From positions 1 through 64,000 of the forward strand of contig NZ_JHXH01000004.1 in the NCBI RefSeq assembly GCF_000621805.1: 64,000 nucleotides of DNA, read 5' to 3'. This document shows, in pieces, positions 28,577 through 37,355 of this stretch. This DNA is from Ruminococcus sp. FC2018. Lineage in GTDB: Bacteria; Bacillota; Clostridia; Oscillospirales; Ruminococcaceae. Position numbers and translations under genes: made by a program. How positions within the stretch are numbered: the stretch's first letter is position 1; every line of letters starts with the position of its first letter. The notes beneath the pieces are model-generated. The model did not search any database, was not told where the DNA came from, and was given only the letters and a program-made list of their open reading frames with translations.

Positions 28577-29974
28577 TTATACAGGATGAACTTTGCTGTC
28601 GGCATCGGAATGTTTGGAATCGACACCGTACTTTTTATCTCTTCTTGCCTTGAAGAAGTTTGGAGCGACCTTGGGGAACATAGCGTATGTGAGAATGTCC
28701 TCCTCCTGCTCTGTCCACTCGGCAGATTCTTTCTTCATAGTCTCAAACTCAGGTTCAAGCAGGTCTGCAGGACGGCAGGTTATCGGCTTTTCGTCCTTGA
28801 GTATCTGTTTTTGGAACTCGGGGTCGATATCCACGGGAGTCTTTCCGTACTCGCCCTTGACAAGTCCCCTGAACTCCTTGGTAACGGTCTTGTATCTCTC
28901 CCCTGTAATAACATTGAACACAGCCTGTGTACCGACTATCTGTGAGGTCGGCGTAACAAGCGGCGGGAATCCGGAATCCTTACGAACTCTGGGCACCTCC
29001 TTGAGCACCTCTTCAAGCTGGTCTGCCTTGCCTGCCTGCTTGAGCTGTGAAAGCAGGTTGGAGAGCATACCGCCCGGCACCTGATAAAGCAGTGCCTTTG
29101 TATTTGAAGCCAGCATTGACGGGTCAAGCAGACCGCTGTCTATGTATTTCTTTCTCAGACCCATAAAGTATTCTCTTATCTCGTTGAGCTTTACAAGGTC
29201 AAGACCTGTGTCATACTCGGTTCCCTGGAAAGCAGCCACCACAGACTCGGTAGGAGCGTGGGAAGTACCGTTTGCCAGAGGTGACATAGCGGTATCAACG
29301 CCGTCAACGCCTGCCTCGGCAGCCTTCATGATACACATTGAAGCAAGACCGGAGGTATAGTGTGTATGCAGCTGGACAGGTATCTTTACTGCTGCTTTAA
29401 GGTCCTTAACAAGGGTGGAAGCCTCATAAGGTGTAAGCAGCGCAGCCATGTCCTTGATACACAGGGACTTTGCCCCCGCAGCCTCTATTCGCTTTGCGTA
29501 GTCAACATAATACTCATGGGTGAAAACTTCACCTGTGGTATAGCTGATCGCTACCTGAGCGTGACCGCCCTCTTTGTTAGCCGCCTTGATAGCGGTTTCA
29601 AGGTTTCTTATATCGTTAAGTGCGTCAAATATCCTGATGATGTCGATACCGTTTGCGATAGACTTCTGAACGAAATATTCAACCAGGTCATCGGCATAGT
29701 GACGGTAGCCAAGCATATTCTGTCCTCTGAACAGCATCTGCAGCTTGGTATTGGGCATTTCCCTTCTGATTATCCTGAGTCTTTCCCAGGGGTCCTCGTT
29801 AAGGAATCTGATGCAGGAGTCAAAAGTTGCTCCGCCCCAGACCTCTGCGGAATAAAAGCCGACCTTATCAAGCTCGGGAAGAATGTCTATCATGTCGTTT
29901 ATGGACATTCTTGTTGCAAGCAGGGACTGGTGTGCGTCACGAAGCACGGTTTCGGTTATATTAAGCTTTGCCAT
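28577..29974 (-). CDS. oadA: Oxaloacetate decarboxylase alpha / transcarboxylase 5S-type subunit
   Basis: This 465-residue carboxyltransferase of the pyruvate carboxylase subunit B/OadA family moves CO2 between oxaloacetate/pyruvate and biotin. The TIM-barrel core has ETVLRDAHQSLLATR with metal ligand Asp13, CIKDMAALL with the carbamylated-lysine position, and QLHTHYTSG with the two metal histidines. There is no biotin domain of its own; the biotin carrier is the next gene upstream (30012-30383). With the carboxyltransferase at 30418 the operon equals the three soluble parts of a transcarboxylase or of a sodium-pumping decarboxylase. The membrane pump subunits are 24 kb away (54628-56324). 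Confidence 0.93.
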   Translation of the reverse strand: MAKLNITETVLRDAHQSLLATRMSINDMIDILPELDKVGFYSAEVWGGATFDSCIRFLNEDPWERLRIIRREMPNTKLQMLFRGQNMLGYRHYADDLVEYFVQKSIANGIDIIRIFDALNDIRNLETAIKAANKEGGHAQVAISYTTGEVFTHEYYVDYAKRIEAAGAKSLCIKDMAALLTPYEASTLVKDLKAAVKIPVQLHTHYTSGLASMCIMKAAEAGVDGVDTAMSPLANGTSHAPTESVVAAFQGTEYDTGLDLVKLNEIREYFMGLRKKYIDSGLLDPSMLASNTKALLYQVPGGMLSNLLSQLKQAGKADQLEEVLKEVPRVRKDSGFPPLVTPTSQIVGTQAVFNVITGERYKTVTKEFRGLVKGEYGKTPVDIDPEFQKQILKDEKPITCRPADLLEPEFETMKKESAEWTEQEEDILTYAMFPKVAPNFFKARRDKKYGVDSKHSDADSKVHPV

Positions 29975-30011
29975 TATCCTTTATGTCCTTTCGTTAATAT
30001 GTAGTGAGAAA

Positions 30012-30383
30012 TTATCCGATAACAGCAAGAACTGCGCCTGTTTCAACAGCCGAGCCCTTGGTGGTGTTGATGCTGAGCACCTTGCCTGCGCACGGAGCAT
30101 TCACATCGTTCTCCATTTTCATAGCCTCAAGCACGCAAACTGCCTGTCCTGCAGCGACCGTATCCCCCACTGCGACCTTGATGTCAAGGATAGTTCCCGG
30201 CATTGGAGCGGTCACCTTTGTGCCCTCTGCAACAGGTGCTGCTGCCGCAGGTGCGGGAGCTGCGGGTGCTGCCGGTGCTGCAACAGGTGCTGCTGCAGCA
30301 GGTGCGGAAGCTGAGCCTGCATCCACCTCTTCAACTGCTACGTCATAAGCCTTACCGTTTACTGTAATATTATATCTTTTCAT
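30012..30383 (-). CDS. Biotin carboxyl carrier protein
   Basis: This 123-residue biotinyl carrier links the two carboxyltransferases of the operon. The C-terminal biotinyl domain has the biotinylation site Lys89 in EAMKMEND. An Ala/Pro-rich flexible linker (about 25-52) precedes it, as in OadC/GcdC/MmdC-type carriers and the transcarboxylase 1.3S subunit. It is the middle gene of the operon, with short gaps on both sides (37 and 34 bp). Confidence 0.95.
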   Translation of the reverse strand: MKRYNITVNGKAYDVAVEEVDAGSASAPAAAAPVAAPAAPAAPAPAAAAPVAEGTKVTAPMPGTILDIKVAVGDTVAAGQAVCVLEAMKMENDVNAPCAGKVLSINTTKGSAVETGAVLAVIG

Positions 30384-30417
30384 TTATAAAACCACCAATC
30401 TGTATAATATACTTTTA

Positions 30418-31800
30418 TTAGAGCTGGATGTTGCTGTGCTTCTTGGGGAGATTTGTAACTCTCTTGCCAGCCATTATCTCTATGGAATCCAAAAGTGTTT
30501 TGCGGATATCTCCGGCAGCTATAACGCTGTCCACGCATCCGTTTGCAGCTGCAAGGACTGCGCTTGCATTTTCCTTGATATACTGCTGTGCAAGCTCATT
30601 TCTCTTAGCTGTCAGATCGCTTGCGCCTTTGAGCTGGTCATGCTGCATAAATTCCACAGCGGTCAGCGGGTCAAGTGCGCTTATAGCGGCGTTTTCAGTA
30701 GCATACACAAGGTCTGCATTTGCTCCTCTGCCTGCAAGTGCCACAAACGCAGGACCGTAAGCTTTTCCTGTGACCACAGAAAGCTTGATCGTTGTAGCTT
30801 CCGCATATGCGCTGGCAAGCTTGGTCATATCCTTGACTGCACCCTGCATCTCAGTAGTGTCGTTAGCCTCAAATCCCTGAGTATCCACAAATGTCACAAC
30901 GGGAACAGCAAAGGCATCGCAAAGCCTTACAAATCTTGCTATCTTCGAGCAGTCCCCAGAGGAAAGCTTATCCTCTGTTTTATTTGTAGCCACAACACCC
31001 ACGGTTGCGCCGCCGAGAGTTGCAAGAGCTGTATAGGAAGCCTTGCCGTAGTCGGCATAAAGCTCGGTTGCGCTGTTTGCATCAAAAACGCTCTTTACTG
31101 AGCTTTGTGCATCATCTGCTCCTTCAAAGGCAGGTTCTTCAAACTCATACATAGGCACAGGCGAGAGATTGTTCTGGGGAAGCTTTGCGATAAGCTCCTT
31201 AGCAAGCTCGCAGGCTTCTTTATCGCTTTCACATACAGCACAAGCGGTGCCGTTTTTTACAGCATTTTCAGCCAAATCCTTTATATCTGCATTGGGAGCC
31301 ACATAAAGCTCTCCCTGCTTTGCAATGACCGTAAGGTCTGCGGACTCAGCGAGCATAGCCGCACAGCCTGCACAGGTACCTGCCACAACGGCGATCTGGG
31401 GAACCACGCCTGAAAGGTTAGACACCTTGGAAAGAAGGTAGCCGTAGGCGGTAAGCGCCGAGGACGGATCTGTAACATCGGCACCGAATGAATCATAGAT
31501 ACCCACAACGGGAACACCTGTTTTAGCCGCAAGGCTGTATACCTTTGAAATTTTCTTGGCATGAGCTTCCGTCATTGCGCCCTTCTTTACGGAAATATCC
31601 TGGGAAAAAGCATAGACGGGATTCTGCTCCACATAGCCGAAAGCTGTAATAACACCTGAAAGGTCCTCACCGCTCATGGCATAGGGGTCAAGCTCGGTGA
31701 ATTTTCCTTCATCAAACAAATATGTAAGCCTGTTTCTTGCTTCGCTGTCACGGCTTGCCGCTGCACTGAGCTCCGCAAGAGTTTTCATCTTGTCAGACAT
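30418..31800 (-). CDS. Acyl-CoA carboxyltransferase (MmdA / transcarboxylase 12S type)
   Basis: This 460-residue protein with two crotonase-like halves transfers the carboxyl group between an acyl-CoA (methylmalonyl-, glutaconyl- or acetyl-CoA) and biotin. ATG 31800 is preferred over an in-frame TTG because GGAGG is eight bases upstream. The first half has GIYDSFGADVTDP and AGTCAGCAAMLAESADLTVI; the second half has VTFVDTQGFEANDT and the CoA-pocket-like stretch VVTGKAYGPAFVALAGRGAN. It is somewhat shorter than typical MmdA (about 510). Substrate choice cannot be read from the sequence; methylmalonyl-CoA would fit propionate or succinate metabolism. The promoter is at 31853-31881. Confidence 0.85.
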   Translation of the reverse strand: MSDKMKTLAELSAAASRDSEARNRLTYLFDEGKFTELDPYAMSGEDLSGVITAFGYVEQNPVYAFSQDISVKKGAMTEAHAKKISKVYSLAAKTGVPVVGIYDSFGADVTDPSSALTAYGYLLSKVSNLSGVVPQIAVVAGTCAGCAAMLAESADLTVIAKQGELYVAPNADIKDLAENAVKNGTACAVCESDKEACELAKELIAKLPQNNLSPVPMYEFEEPAFEGADDAQSSVKSVFDANSATELYADYGKASYTALATLGGATVGVVATNKTEDKLSSGDCSKIARFVRLCDAFAVPVVTFVDTQGFEANDTTEMQGAVKDMTKLASAYAEATTIKLSVVTGKAYGPAFVALAGRGANADLVYATENAAISALDPLTAVEFMQHDQLKGASDLTAKRNELAQQYIKENASAVLAAANGCVDSVIAAGDIRKTLLDSIEIMAGKRVTNLPKKHSNIQL

Positions 31801-31852
31801 ACAGATATCCTCCAATCAAAGTATATTAAAAGCATAATTATCACACATAATC

Positions 31853-31881
31853 ATTATACTATTTTTTTGCATTTTTTACAA
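31853..31881 (-). promoter_or_regulatory. Promoter of the carboxyltransferase-carrier-oadA operon
   Basis: On the minus strand TTGTAA (31876-31881) and TATAAT (31853-31858) have 17-bp spacing. Confidence 0.8.
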
Positions 31882-31913
31882 GCAGTTTTACAGAGTTCAC
31901 TTTAATTTTACAA

Positions 31914-32651
31914 TTAGCCCTGTTTTTTAGTGACCGCATTTCTAAGTGCTCTCAGCTCGTCAGGTTTAAGCTCTCTGTAAGTGCCGGGTTTTAACATTCC
32001 CAGTTTCACCGGGCCCACGGCAGTTCGCTTCAGCCTTGCAACCTCAAGTCCCACGGCTTCGCACATTTTTCTTATCTGTCTGTTCCTGCCCTCAAAGATA
32101 GTCATCTGCAGTACCACTCTTCCGGGCTGTTTATCCAACACCACCACATTACACTCGGCAGTCTTTCTGCCGTCTATTTCCACACCTGCGGCAAGCTGCA
32201 CCAGCTGCTGTTCGGAAATATCCGGTCTGACTGTGACACGGTACGTCTTTGAGATATGCCGTGAGGGGTGCATCATATCGTTGGCAAAGCCACCGTCGTT
32301 GGTGAAAAGTAAAAGTCCCTCAGAATCCTTATCGAGCCGTCCTATGGGGTAGACTCTTTCGGGGATATTTTCCAGCAGCTCGGTCACGCATCTTCTGCCA
32401 AGCTCGTCGCTGGTGGTCGTCACATATCCACGGGGCTTATGCAGCATTATGTAATACAGCTTTCTGCGATTATCCACCGTTATATTCTCTCCGCCCACGG
32501 AAATAATATCCTTGCCGGGCAGAGCCTTATCTCCAAGCTTACAGGGGTGACCGTTCACCTTGACCTGTCCTTTTTCGATAAGCTCCTCCGCTTTTCTTCG
32601 GGAGCAAAGTCCGCTGTCAGCAATTATTTTCTGTATCCTGACTTTTTCCAT
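31914..32651 (-). CDS. rluB: 23S rRNA pseudouridine synthase B (RluB/RsuA family)
   Basis: This 245-residue enzyme isomerises uridine to pseudouridine in rRNA. It has an N-terminal S4 RNA-binding domain (about 1-60, RIQKIIADSGLCSRRKAEEL) and a catalytic domain with GRLDKDSEGLLLFTNDG, the family's catalytic Asp motif. The C-terminus has EGRNRQIRKMCEAVG. Length and motifs are standard. It is the last gene of the seven-gene operon that begins with the M50 protease; this order is common in Clostridia. Confidence 0.94.
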   Translation of the reverse strand: MEKVRIQKIIADSGLCSRRKAEELIEKGQVKVNGHPCKLGDKALPGKDIISVGGENITVDNRRKLYYIMLHKPRGYVTTTSDELGRRCVTELLENIPERVYPIGRLDKDSEGLLLFTNDGGFANDMMHPSRHISKTYRVTVRPDISEQQLVQLAAGVEIDGRKTAECNVVVLDKQPGRVVLQMTIFEGRNRQIRKMCEAVGLEVARLKRTAVGPVKLGMLKPGTYRELKPDELRALRNAVTKKQG

Positions 32652-32702
32652 TTTATCTCCTTATGTACCCCTTGCAGTTACTCCCTGCAAAGGTATTATT
32701 TT

Positions 32703-33851
32703 TTATGAAAACCATGAGACCAGCCTCTGTTTCATTTTTCCCCAGAAGCCTTTATCCTGTCCCTGCGCCACCTGACAATCCTCGTCGGCAAAGATAACGC
32801 TCTGGGCTATAAGCTCGCCTTTATACCAGAAATCCACTCTGCCCACGGCATCCCCTTTTTTCACCGGGGAATACACAAACATTGGAAGATGCACCACAGG
32901 CTTGACACTTTCACTGCTGTCCTTTGAGATGCAGGCATAGGCAGGCTGAAATGTACATCTTATTTTATCGCACTCGCCGCCTGCTACGTTAAGCACAAAA
33001 CCTTTTCTGCCGCAGGACAGCTCCTGCCTTGCAACCAGGGGAAAACAGCTGTCATAAAGCCTGCTGTGATCCTGCCAGTCATTTCTGTCGCCTAGGGTAA
33101 CGCAGATAAGCTCCGCACCGCCTCTTGAGCAGCAGGACACAAGGCATCTGCCTGCCTTATCGGTAAAGCCTGTTTTAACGCCGATAACTCCGTGACAGGT
33201 CTTCAAAAGCTTGTTTGTGTTGGTCAGCCACCTGTCATAAGGCGGGTCACCAAAGCTGAGCTTGACACTTCCGGCAGAGCATATCTTTCTGAACTCGTTA
33301 TTTTTCATGGCATAGCGTGTGAGCTTTGCCATATCGAGGGCTGTGGAATAGTGCTCCTCGGTGTAGTCATCAAGTCCCGACGGAGTGACAAAGTGGGTGT
33401 TTTCAAGACCCAGCTGTTTCGCCTTGTCGTTCATCAGCTTTACAAAGTTCTCAACGCTGCCTCCCACTCTTACGGCGGTACAGTTTGCCGCATCGTTTCC
33501 GCTGGGGAGCATCATACCGTAGCACAGGTCTCGCAGAGTCACCTTGTCGTTTTCCTTCAAGCCCATAGATGAGCCTTCCACCCTTACCGCCACAGGGTCA
33601 ACGGTAAACCTGCTATCCAGGTCGCCGTGCTCAATGGCAAGTATGGTGGTCATTATTTTAGTTGTGCTTGCCATAGGAAGCCTTTTCTCTACAAAATGGC
33701 TGTAAAGCACTTCCCCTGTGGAAGCGTTCATGACTATGGCACCCTTTGCGCTCACAGACGGCATATTTTCCGCAGTTGCAGCGGGACAAGTACAAAAAAT
33801 TGTACATAAAGCCGCAAAAACGCAAAGAGCCTTTCCAAGCAGTTTTCTCAT
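32703..33851 (-). CDS. dacF: D-alanyl-D-alanine carboxypeptidase (DacF-like, PBP5 family)
   Basis: This 382-residue exported penicillin-binding protein removes the terminal D-Ala from peptidoglycan stems. ATG 33851 is used because a signal peptide follows at once (RKLLGKALCVFAALCTIF, cut after ATA) and AAGGA lies upstream. The active-site motifs are STTK (with SMAS-like context LPMASTTKIMT), SGN in MLPSGNDAANCT, and KTG in IGVKTGFTDKAGRC. A C-terminal PBP5-type beta domain and an amphipathic end (KMKQRLVSWF) anchor it to the membrane. DacF genes next to gerW and scpAB are typical of sporulating Clostridia. Confidence 0.94.
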   Translation of the reverse strand: MRKLLGKALCVFAALCTIFCTCPAATAENMPSVSAKGAIVMNASTGEVLYSHFVEKRLPMASTTKIMTTILAIEHGDLDSRFTVDPVAVRVEGSSMGLKENDKVTLRDLCYGMMLPSGNDAANCTAVRVGGSVENFVKLMNDKAKQLGLENTHFVTPSGLDDYTEEHYSTALDMAKLTRYAMKNNEFRKICSAGSVKLSFGDPPYDRWLTNTNKLLKTCHGVIGVKTGFTDKAGRCLVSCCSRGGAELICVTLGDRNDWQDHSRLYDSCFPLVARQELSCGRKGFVLNVAGGECDKIRCTFQPAYACISKDSSESVKPVVHLPMFVYSPVKKGDAVGRVDFWYKGELIAQSVIFADEDCQVAQGQDKGFWGKMKQRLVSWFS

Positions 33852-33916
33852 TATGTTCACGTCCTTACACAGATTATCAATAGATATTCTGTGCACAAAC
33901 GTCTTATAAATTCAGC

Positions 33917-34306
33917 TTATTCAGCGGAATCATTTCCCTCTTTCTTTTTGCCGAGAAAATCCGTGATCTTGTCGATGACCTCAGGGACCATATTAACGAT
34001 AGCGTTGCCCTTATCCGCATTTGCAGTCATCTGAAGCAGCTTGACCTCACCGCCGGAGATAACGATGAAAGCCATTGGCTGAATGGAAACTCCGCCGCCG
34101 GAGCCGCCGCCGAAGGTATCCTTTGCCTTTGTGGGCAGGTCGCTTCCGCCGGATGCAAATCCGAAGGAGACCTTTGAGATAGGAATGATCGTTGTTCCGT
34201 CAGCGGTAACAACTTCCTTTCCCACAATAGTCTGACAGTCTGCGATCTCACGCAGCTTTGACATGGCGGTGTTTACCAGAGCTTCGATCTTTGAGTTTGA
34301 ATTCAT
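33917..34306 (-). CDS. gerW: Sporulation protein GerW (YtfJ)
   Basis: This encodes an approximately 129-residue protein of the GerW/YtfJ family, a forespore protein linked to spore germination in Bacillus. Recognition marks are IVGKEVVTADGTTIIPISKV, the Gly-rich FGGGSGGGVSIQPMAFIVIS and a Lys-rich end. An upstream in-frame ATG at 34315 adds three residues. It lies between DUF2953 and dacF in the standard clostridial order. Its presence suggests an organism with sporulation ancestry, though not proof that it forms spores. Confidence 0.93.
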   Translation of the reverse strand: MNSNSKIEALVNTAMSKLREIADCQTIVGKEVVTADGTTIIPISKVSFGFASGGSDLPTKAKDTFGGGSGGGVSIQPMAFIVISGGEVKLLQMTANADKGNAIVNMVPEVIDKITDFLGKKKEGNDSAE

Positions 34307-34347
34307 ATCTATCAACCTTTCTGTATATTAGTCTTTGTTATCCTGAT

Positions 34348-35250
34348 TTATGCAGCCTTTTTCTGCTGCTTTTTTTTAAGCTGTTCACGTTTTTTTCGTG
34401 CGGTTTCGGCTTTGAGCTTCTGCTCTTTTTTCTGCCTTATAAAAATACACAGTGCCTTGATAGCCATACAAAAGGCTATGTGTATCATTGTACTTGGTCT
34501 GACCTTGACTTTGAGATAGATCTCGCCGTCCATTATCTTCTCGTTGAACTCACAATGGACATCCAGCCTTTTGAGCTTCACTGTGAAAATGCAGCCCAGC
34601 CAACCTATTGTTGAGAACAAGAAGCCTTGTACCTTGCCGTACCACAGTGCTGCTTCGTAGGCATCTTCCTTACCCACGGTAACGTCTGCCTGCACATTGG
34701 TAATGCGTATCTTTTTCAGTATTTTCCTGAAATACTTCCAACCCATGGGGATATAGGGCTTGACCATATTGAACTTGTCCTTGAGCTGGGCAAGCTTGCC
34801 TTTTTCCTTTTTCCCCTCCTGCGGTTCAATATCAGGCTCATGCTGTTTTTTCCGTTTTTCCTTTTCAGCCTTCTTTGCTTGCTTCTTATCCGTCTTTTTC
34901 TCGGCGGCAGCCTTCTCACGGGGCAAAATCTCCGGCTCATCAGGCTGTGAGGATCGTTCCTGTTCTTGCTGTGTCTGCTCAGCCTGTTTAATAAACTCCT
35001 CAAGAGCTTCCTCGGAAAGATTGGGCTGCTCAACCACAGGCTGCTCATCAGCCGTTTCAGGCTCGCCTTTTTTCTTTTTGGGCTTTTTAGGCTTCTTCGG
35101 TTTTCTCGGATACAACGTGAAGAAAAGCCATTTGACCTTTATTTCCACACCCTGCTTGCTTGCCTTTATCGTGGCTCGCACAGAAAAATGGAGCAATATG
35201 ACAATAAAAGCTATAATGCCAAGCAGTATATACAGAACTATTATAGTCAT
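34348..35250 (-). CDS. DUF2953 domain protein
   Basis: This 300-residue membrane-associated protein has an N-terminal helix (IVLYILLGIIAFIVILLHFS) and a very charged Lys/Glu/Gln-rich middle (about 55-150). The DUF2953 core follows at the C-terminal side (VTVGKEDAYEAALWYGKVQG, GWLGCIFTVKLKRLDVHCEF). Its function is unknown. DUF2953 genes sit beside gerW in most Clostridia and Bacilli, as here (32-bp gap), which points to a sporulation-related role by association. Confidence 0.85.
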   Translation of the reverse strand: MTIIVLYILLGIIAFIVILLHFSVRATIKASKQGVEIKVKWLFFTLYPRKPKKPKKPKKKKGEPETADEQPVVEQPNLSEEALEEFIKQAEQTQQEQERSSQPDEPEILPREKAAAEKKTDKKQAKKAEKEKRKKQHEPDIEPQEGKKEKGKLAQLKDKFNMVKPYIPMGWKYFRKILKKIRITNVQADVTVGKEDAYEAALWYGKVQGFLFSTIGWLGCIFTVKLKRLDVHCEFNEKIMDGEIYLKVKVRPSTMIHIAFCMAIKALCIFIRQKKEQKLKAETARKKREQLKKKQQKKAA

Positions 35251-35280
35251 CAGCTCCTTTCAAATTGTCACATATATAAA

Positions 35281-35856
35281 TCATTGTTCCCCGTCTTGTT
35301 CGCTGCGGGAATTCTCCAGTATCTCGTCAATAGTAACCTGTTCGCTTGGCTCGGGCAGAGGCGGCAGGTCTTTAAGACTTGAAAGCTTAAAGGCTCTCAG
35401 AAAATTATCGGTGGTTTTATATGCGATAGGTCTGCCCGGCAGGTCAAGTCTGCCTGCTTCGGCAAGCAGGTCCTTTTCCACCAGAGAATTTACAACTCCC
35501 GAGGAGTCAACGCCTCTGACGTTTTCAACAAAGCCCTTTGTTACAGGCTGGTTGTAAGCTATTATTGTCAGTGTTTCAAGTGCCGCAGGGGAAAGCTGTG
35601 AGTTCTTCTTTATCTCCAGCGCAGACTTTATGTATGCGGCAAACTCTTGTTTTGTTGCCAGTTGGTAGGAATCGTTCAGCCGCAGCAGCTCGATACCGCT
35701 GCCCGGGTCTTTATATCTGTCCTCAAGGGCACATATCACCTGCTCGAGCTCCTGTTTTACAAGCCCTGTTATCTCGCACAGTCTTGATGCCTCAACAGGC
35801 TCTCCCCCTGCAAACAGCACTGCCTCCACAACAGGCAGCATATCTTCAAATTCCAT
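35281..35856 (-). CDS. scpB: Segregation and condensation protein B
   Basis: This 191-residue kleisin-associated winged-helix protein joins ScpA and SMC in the chromosome condensation complex. Family marks are VEAVLFAGGEPVEASRLCEI at the start, LSPAALETLTIIAYNQPVTK and GRPIAYKTTDNFLRAF. It lies 18 bp after scpA. The length is normal. Confidence 0.95.
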   Translation of the reverse strand: MEFEDMLPVVEAVLFAGGEPVEASRLCEITGLVKQELEQVICALEDRYKDPGSGIELLRLNDSYQLATKQEFAAYIKSALEIKKNSQLSPAALETLTIIAYNQPVTKGFVENVRGVDSSGVVNSLVEKDLLAEAGRLDLPGRPIAYKTTDNFLRAFKLSSLKDLPPLPEPSEQVTIDEILENSRSEQDGEQ

Positions 35857-35874
35857 ATCTATCCTCTCAAATCC

Positions 35875-37317
35875 TTATGATTTTCCATATCTCCAGTAAT
35901 TTCCCGCAGCGTCGTCGCCTACCGAAACATTACCCCAGTACCGGCGCAGTCTGTTCCAGTAATTGGGCTTGAATCTACAGCCCTGGGCGTTATCCGGCAA
36001 AGCCTGCTCACTTTCGCTGTTCACAGGCGCAGTATCCTGCTCAGGCACAGGCTCATTTTCCCGGGGCACTATCTGCTCTTGGGCAAGCTTCTGGGCAACG
36101 ATCCTTTCCACTGCCACAGGCTTATAAATCAGTGCACTGCTTTCACGCACACGCTCCGCAGCAGGTCTGTTCTCGCCTTTGGGCATGTTCGTTTTAACAG
36201 CTTCCGACGGGGTATACACCACGTCGTCTGGCACAAAGACAGGGATATCCTCCACGGGTGATTCGGTTTCACACATTTTGTCCTGCACAGGCTTCTGAGA
36301 AGCTTGCTCGATTTCTTCGGTTTCGTCCGTATCATCTATCTGTACAGGTAATTCAGCCTGCAGAGCTTCAGTTTGCTCTTGTACGGCAGCAAGTTCCTCT
36401 GCCGGTTCAGTAATCACGCTGTTTTCCTCGGCCTGTCCGTCAGCTTCATCACAGTCAAGCTCGCTGTCCCGAGGCATCTGCTGTGCCTGAATTTGCTCTG
36501 TCTCAGAGTCTTCCGCACTTTCCTGCTGCAGCGGTATTTCCTCTGCGATATCCTCAGCAGGCAGCACGTCAGCCGAGCTGGTATCCTCCGGGTTATCAAG
36601 GTGCTTTTTGCGCTTTCTGCTCTTTTCGCTGAAAAATATCTGCGTATTGTCGTCGTTAAGGCATATCCTTCCGGATTTTGTAAGTTCCAGAATAGCCAGA
36701 AAAGTAGCCACTCTCTCGCTTTTTGTTTCCATTCCGTCGTAGATATGGGAAAGATCGCACACCCCTACGGTATACAGCTTTTTAAGCACATAAACTATCT
36801 TTGAGCCCACCGACACCACTTTGTATGATACAATGGGCTGGAATATCTTTGCATTTATAGGCTTCTCGTTCCTTGCCTTTTCCGAAAGCCCGAAATAGGC
36901 TTCAAGGAGCACCTGTGGGTCATGCTCACGGGTATAGGTCTTGTCAACGGGTATCACCACAGGCTTGCGCACAAAAATGTCGCCCCCTGCGTACACCCTG
37001 CCAAGCTCCTTTGCCAGCAGCTTGCACTGGGAATACTCGATAAGTCTTCCCTCAAGCTCCTTTTTAAGCTCCACCGCTTCCTCGTCCTGAGGCAGCAGGG
37101 ATACTGTCTTTATATATATCAGCCTTGCTGCCATTTCAAGGAAATCCGCAGCATCCTCCAGATCCTCATGGTCAAGCTGATGCATATATTCCAGATATTG
37201 CTCCAGCAGCAGCGATATCTCGATATCGTGTATATTCAGTTTGTGCTTTGATATAAGGTGGAGCAGCAGGTCCAGCGGTCCCTCGAACATATCAAGCTTG
37301 AACTGTGCTGAAGACAT
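35875..37317 (-). CDS. scpA: Segregation and condensation protein A with a long acidic extension
   Basis: This is the kleisin subunit of the SMC-ScpA-ScpB complex. The N-terminal kleisin part is typical (FEGPLDLLLHLISKHKLNIH, FLEMAARLIYIKTVSLLPQD). The C-terminal winged helix that contacts the SMC head is complete (RVATFLAILELTKSGRICLN, then TQIFFSE) and ends near residue 235. ScpA normally ends there, at about 240-260 residues. This protein goes on to 480 with a Glu/Gln/Pro/Ser-rich, probably disordered tail that closes with a more conserved-looking KPNYWNRLRRYWGN. The frame is continuous with normal codon use, so the tail seems real. Confidence 0.93.
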   Translation of the reverse strand: MSSAQFKLDMFEGPLDLLLHLISKHKLNIHDIEISLLLEQYLEYMHQLDHEDLEDAADFLEMAARLIYIKTVSLLPQDEEAVELKKELEGRLIEYSQCKLLAKELGRVYAGGDIFVRKPVVIPVDKTYTREHDPQVLLEAYFGLSEKARNEKPINAKIFQPIVSYKVVSVGSKIVYVLKKLYTVGVCDLSHIYDGMETKSERVATFLAILELTKSGRICLNDDNTQIFFSEKSRKRKKHLDNPEDTSSADVLPAEDIAEEIPLQQESAEDSETEQIQAQQMPRDSELDCDEADGQAEENSVITEPAEELAAVQEQTEALQAELPVQIDDTDETEEIEQASQKPVQDKMCETESPVEDIPVFVPDDVVYTPSEAVKTNMPKGENRPAAERVRESSALIYKPVAVERIVAQKLAQEQIVPRENEPVPEQDTAPVNSESEQALPDNAQGCRFKPNYWNRLRRYWGNVSVGDDAAGNYWRYGKS

Positions 37318-37355
37318 TTGGTTCTATCCTTTCGATTTCATTTATGGTTGTATCA

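Noticed and set aside
34627-35557. Long plus-strand frames across DUF2953 and scpB, some hydrophobic
   Set aside because: They arise from the Lys/Glu-rich codons of DUF2953 read in reverse.
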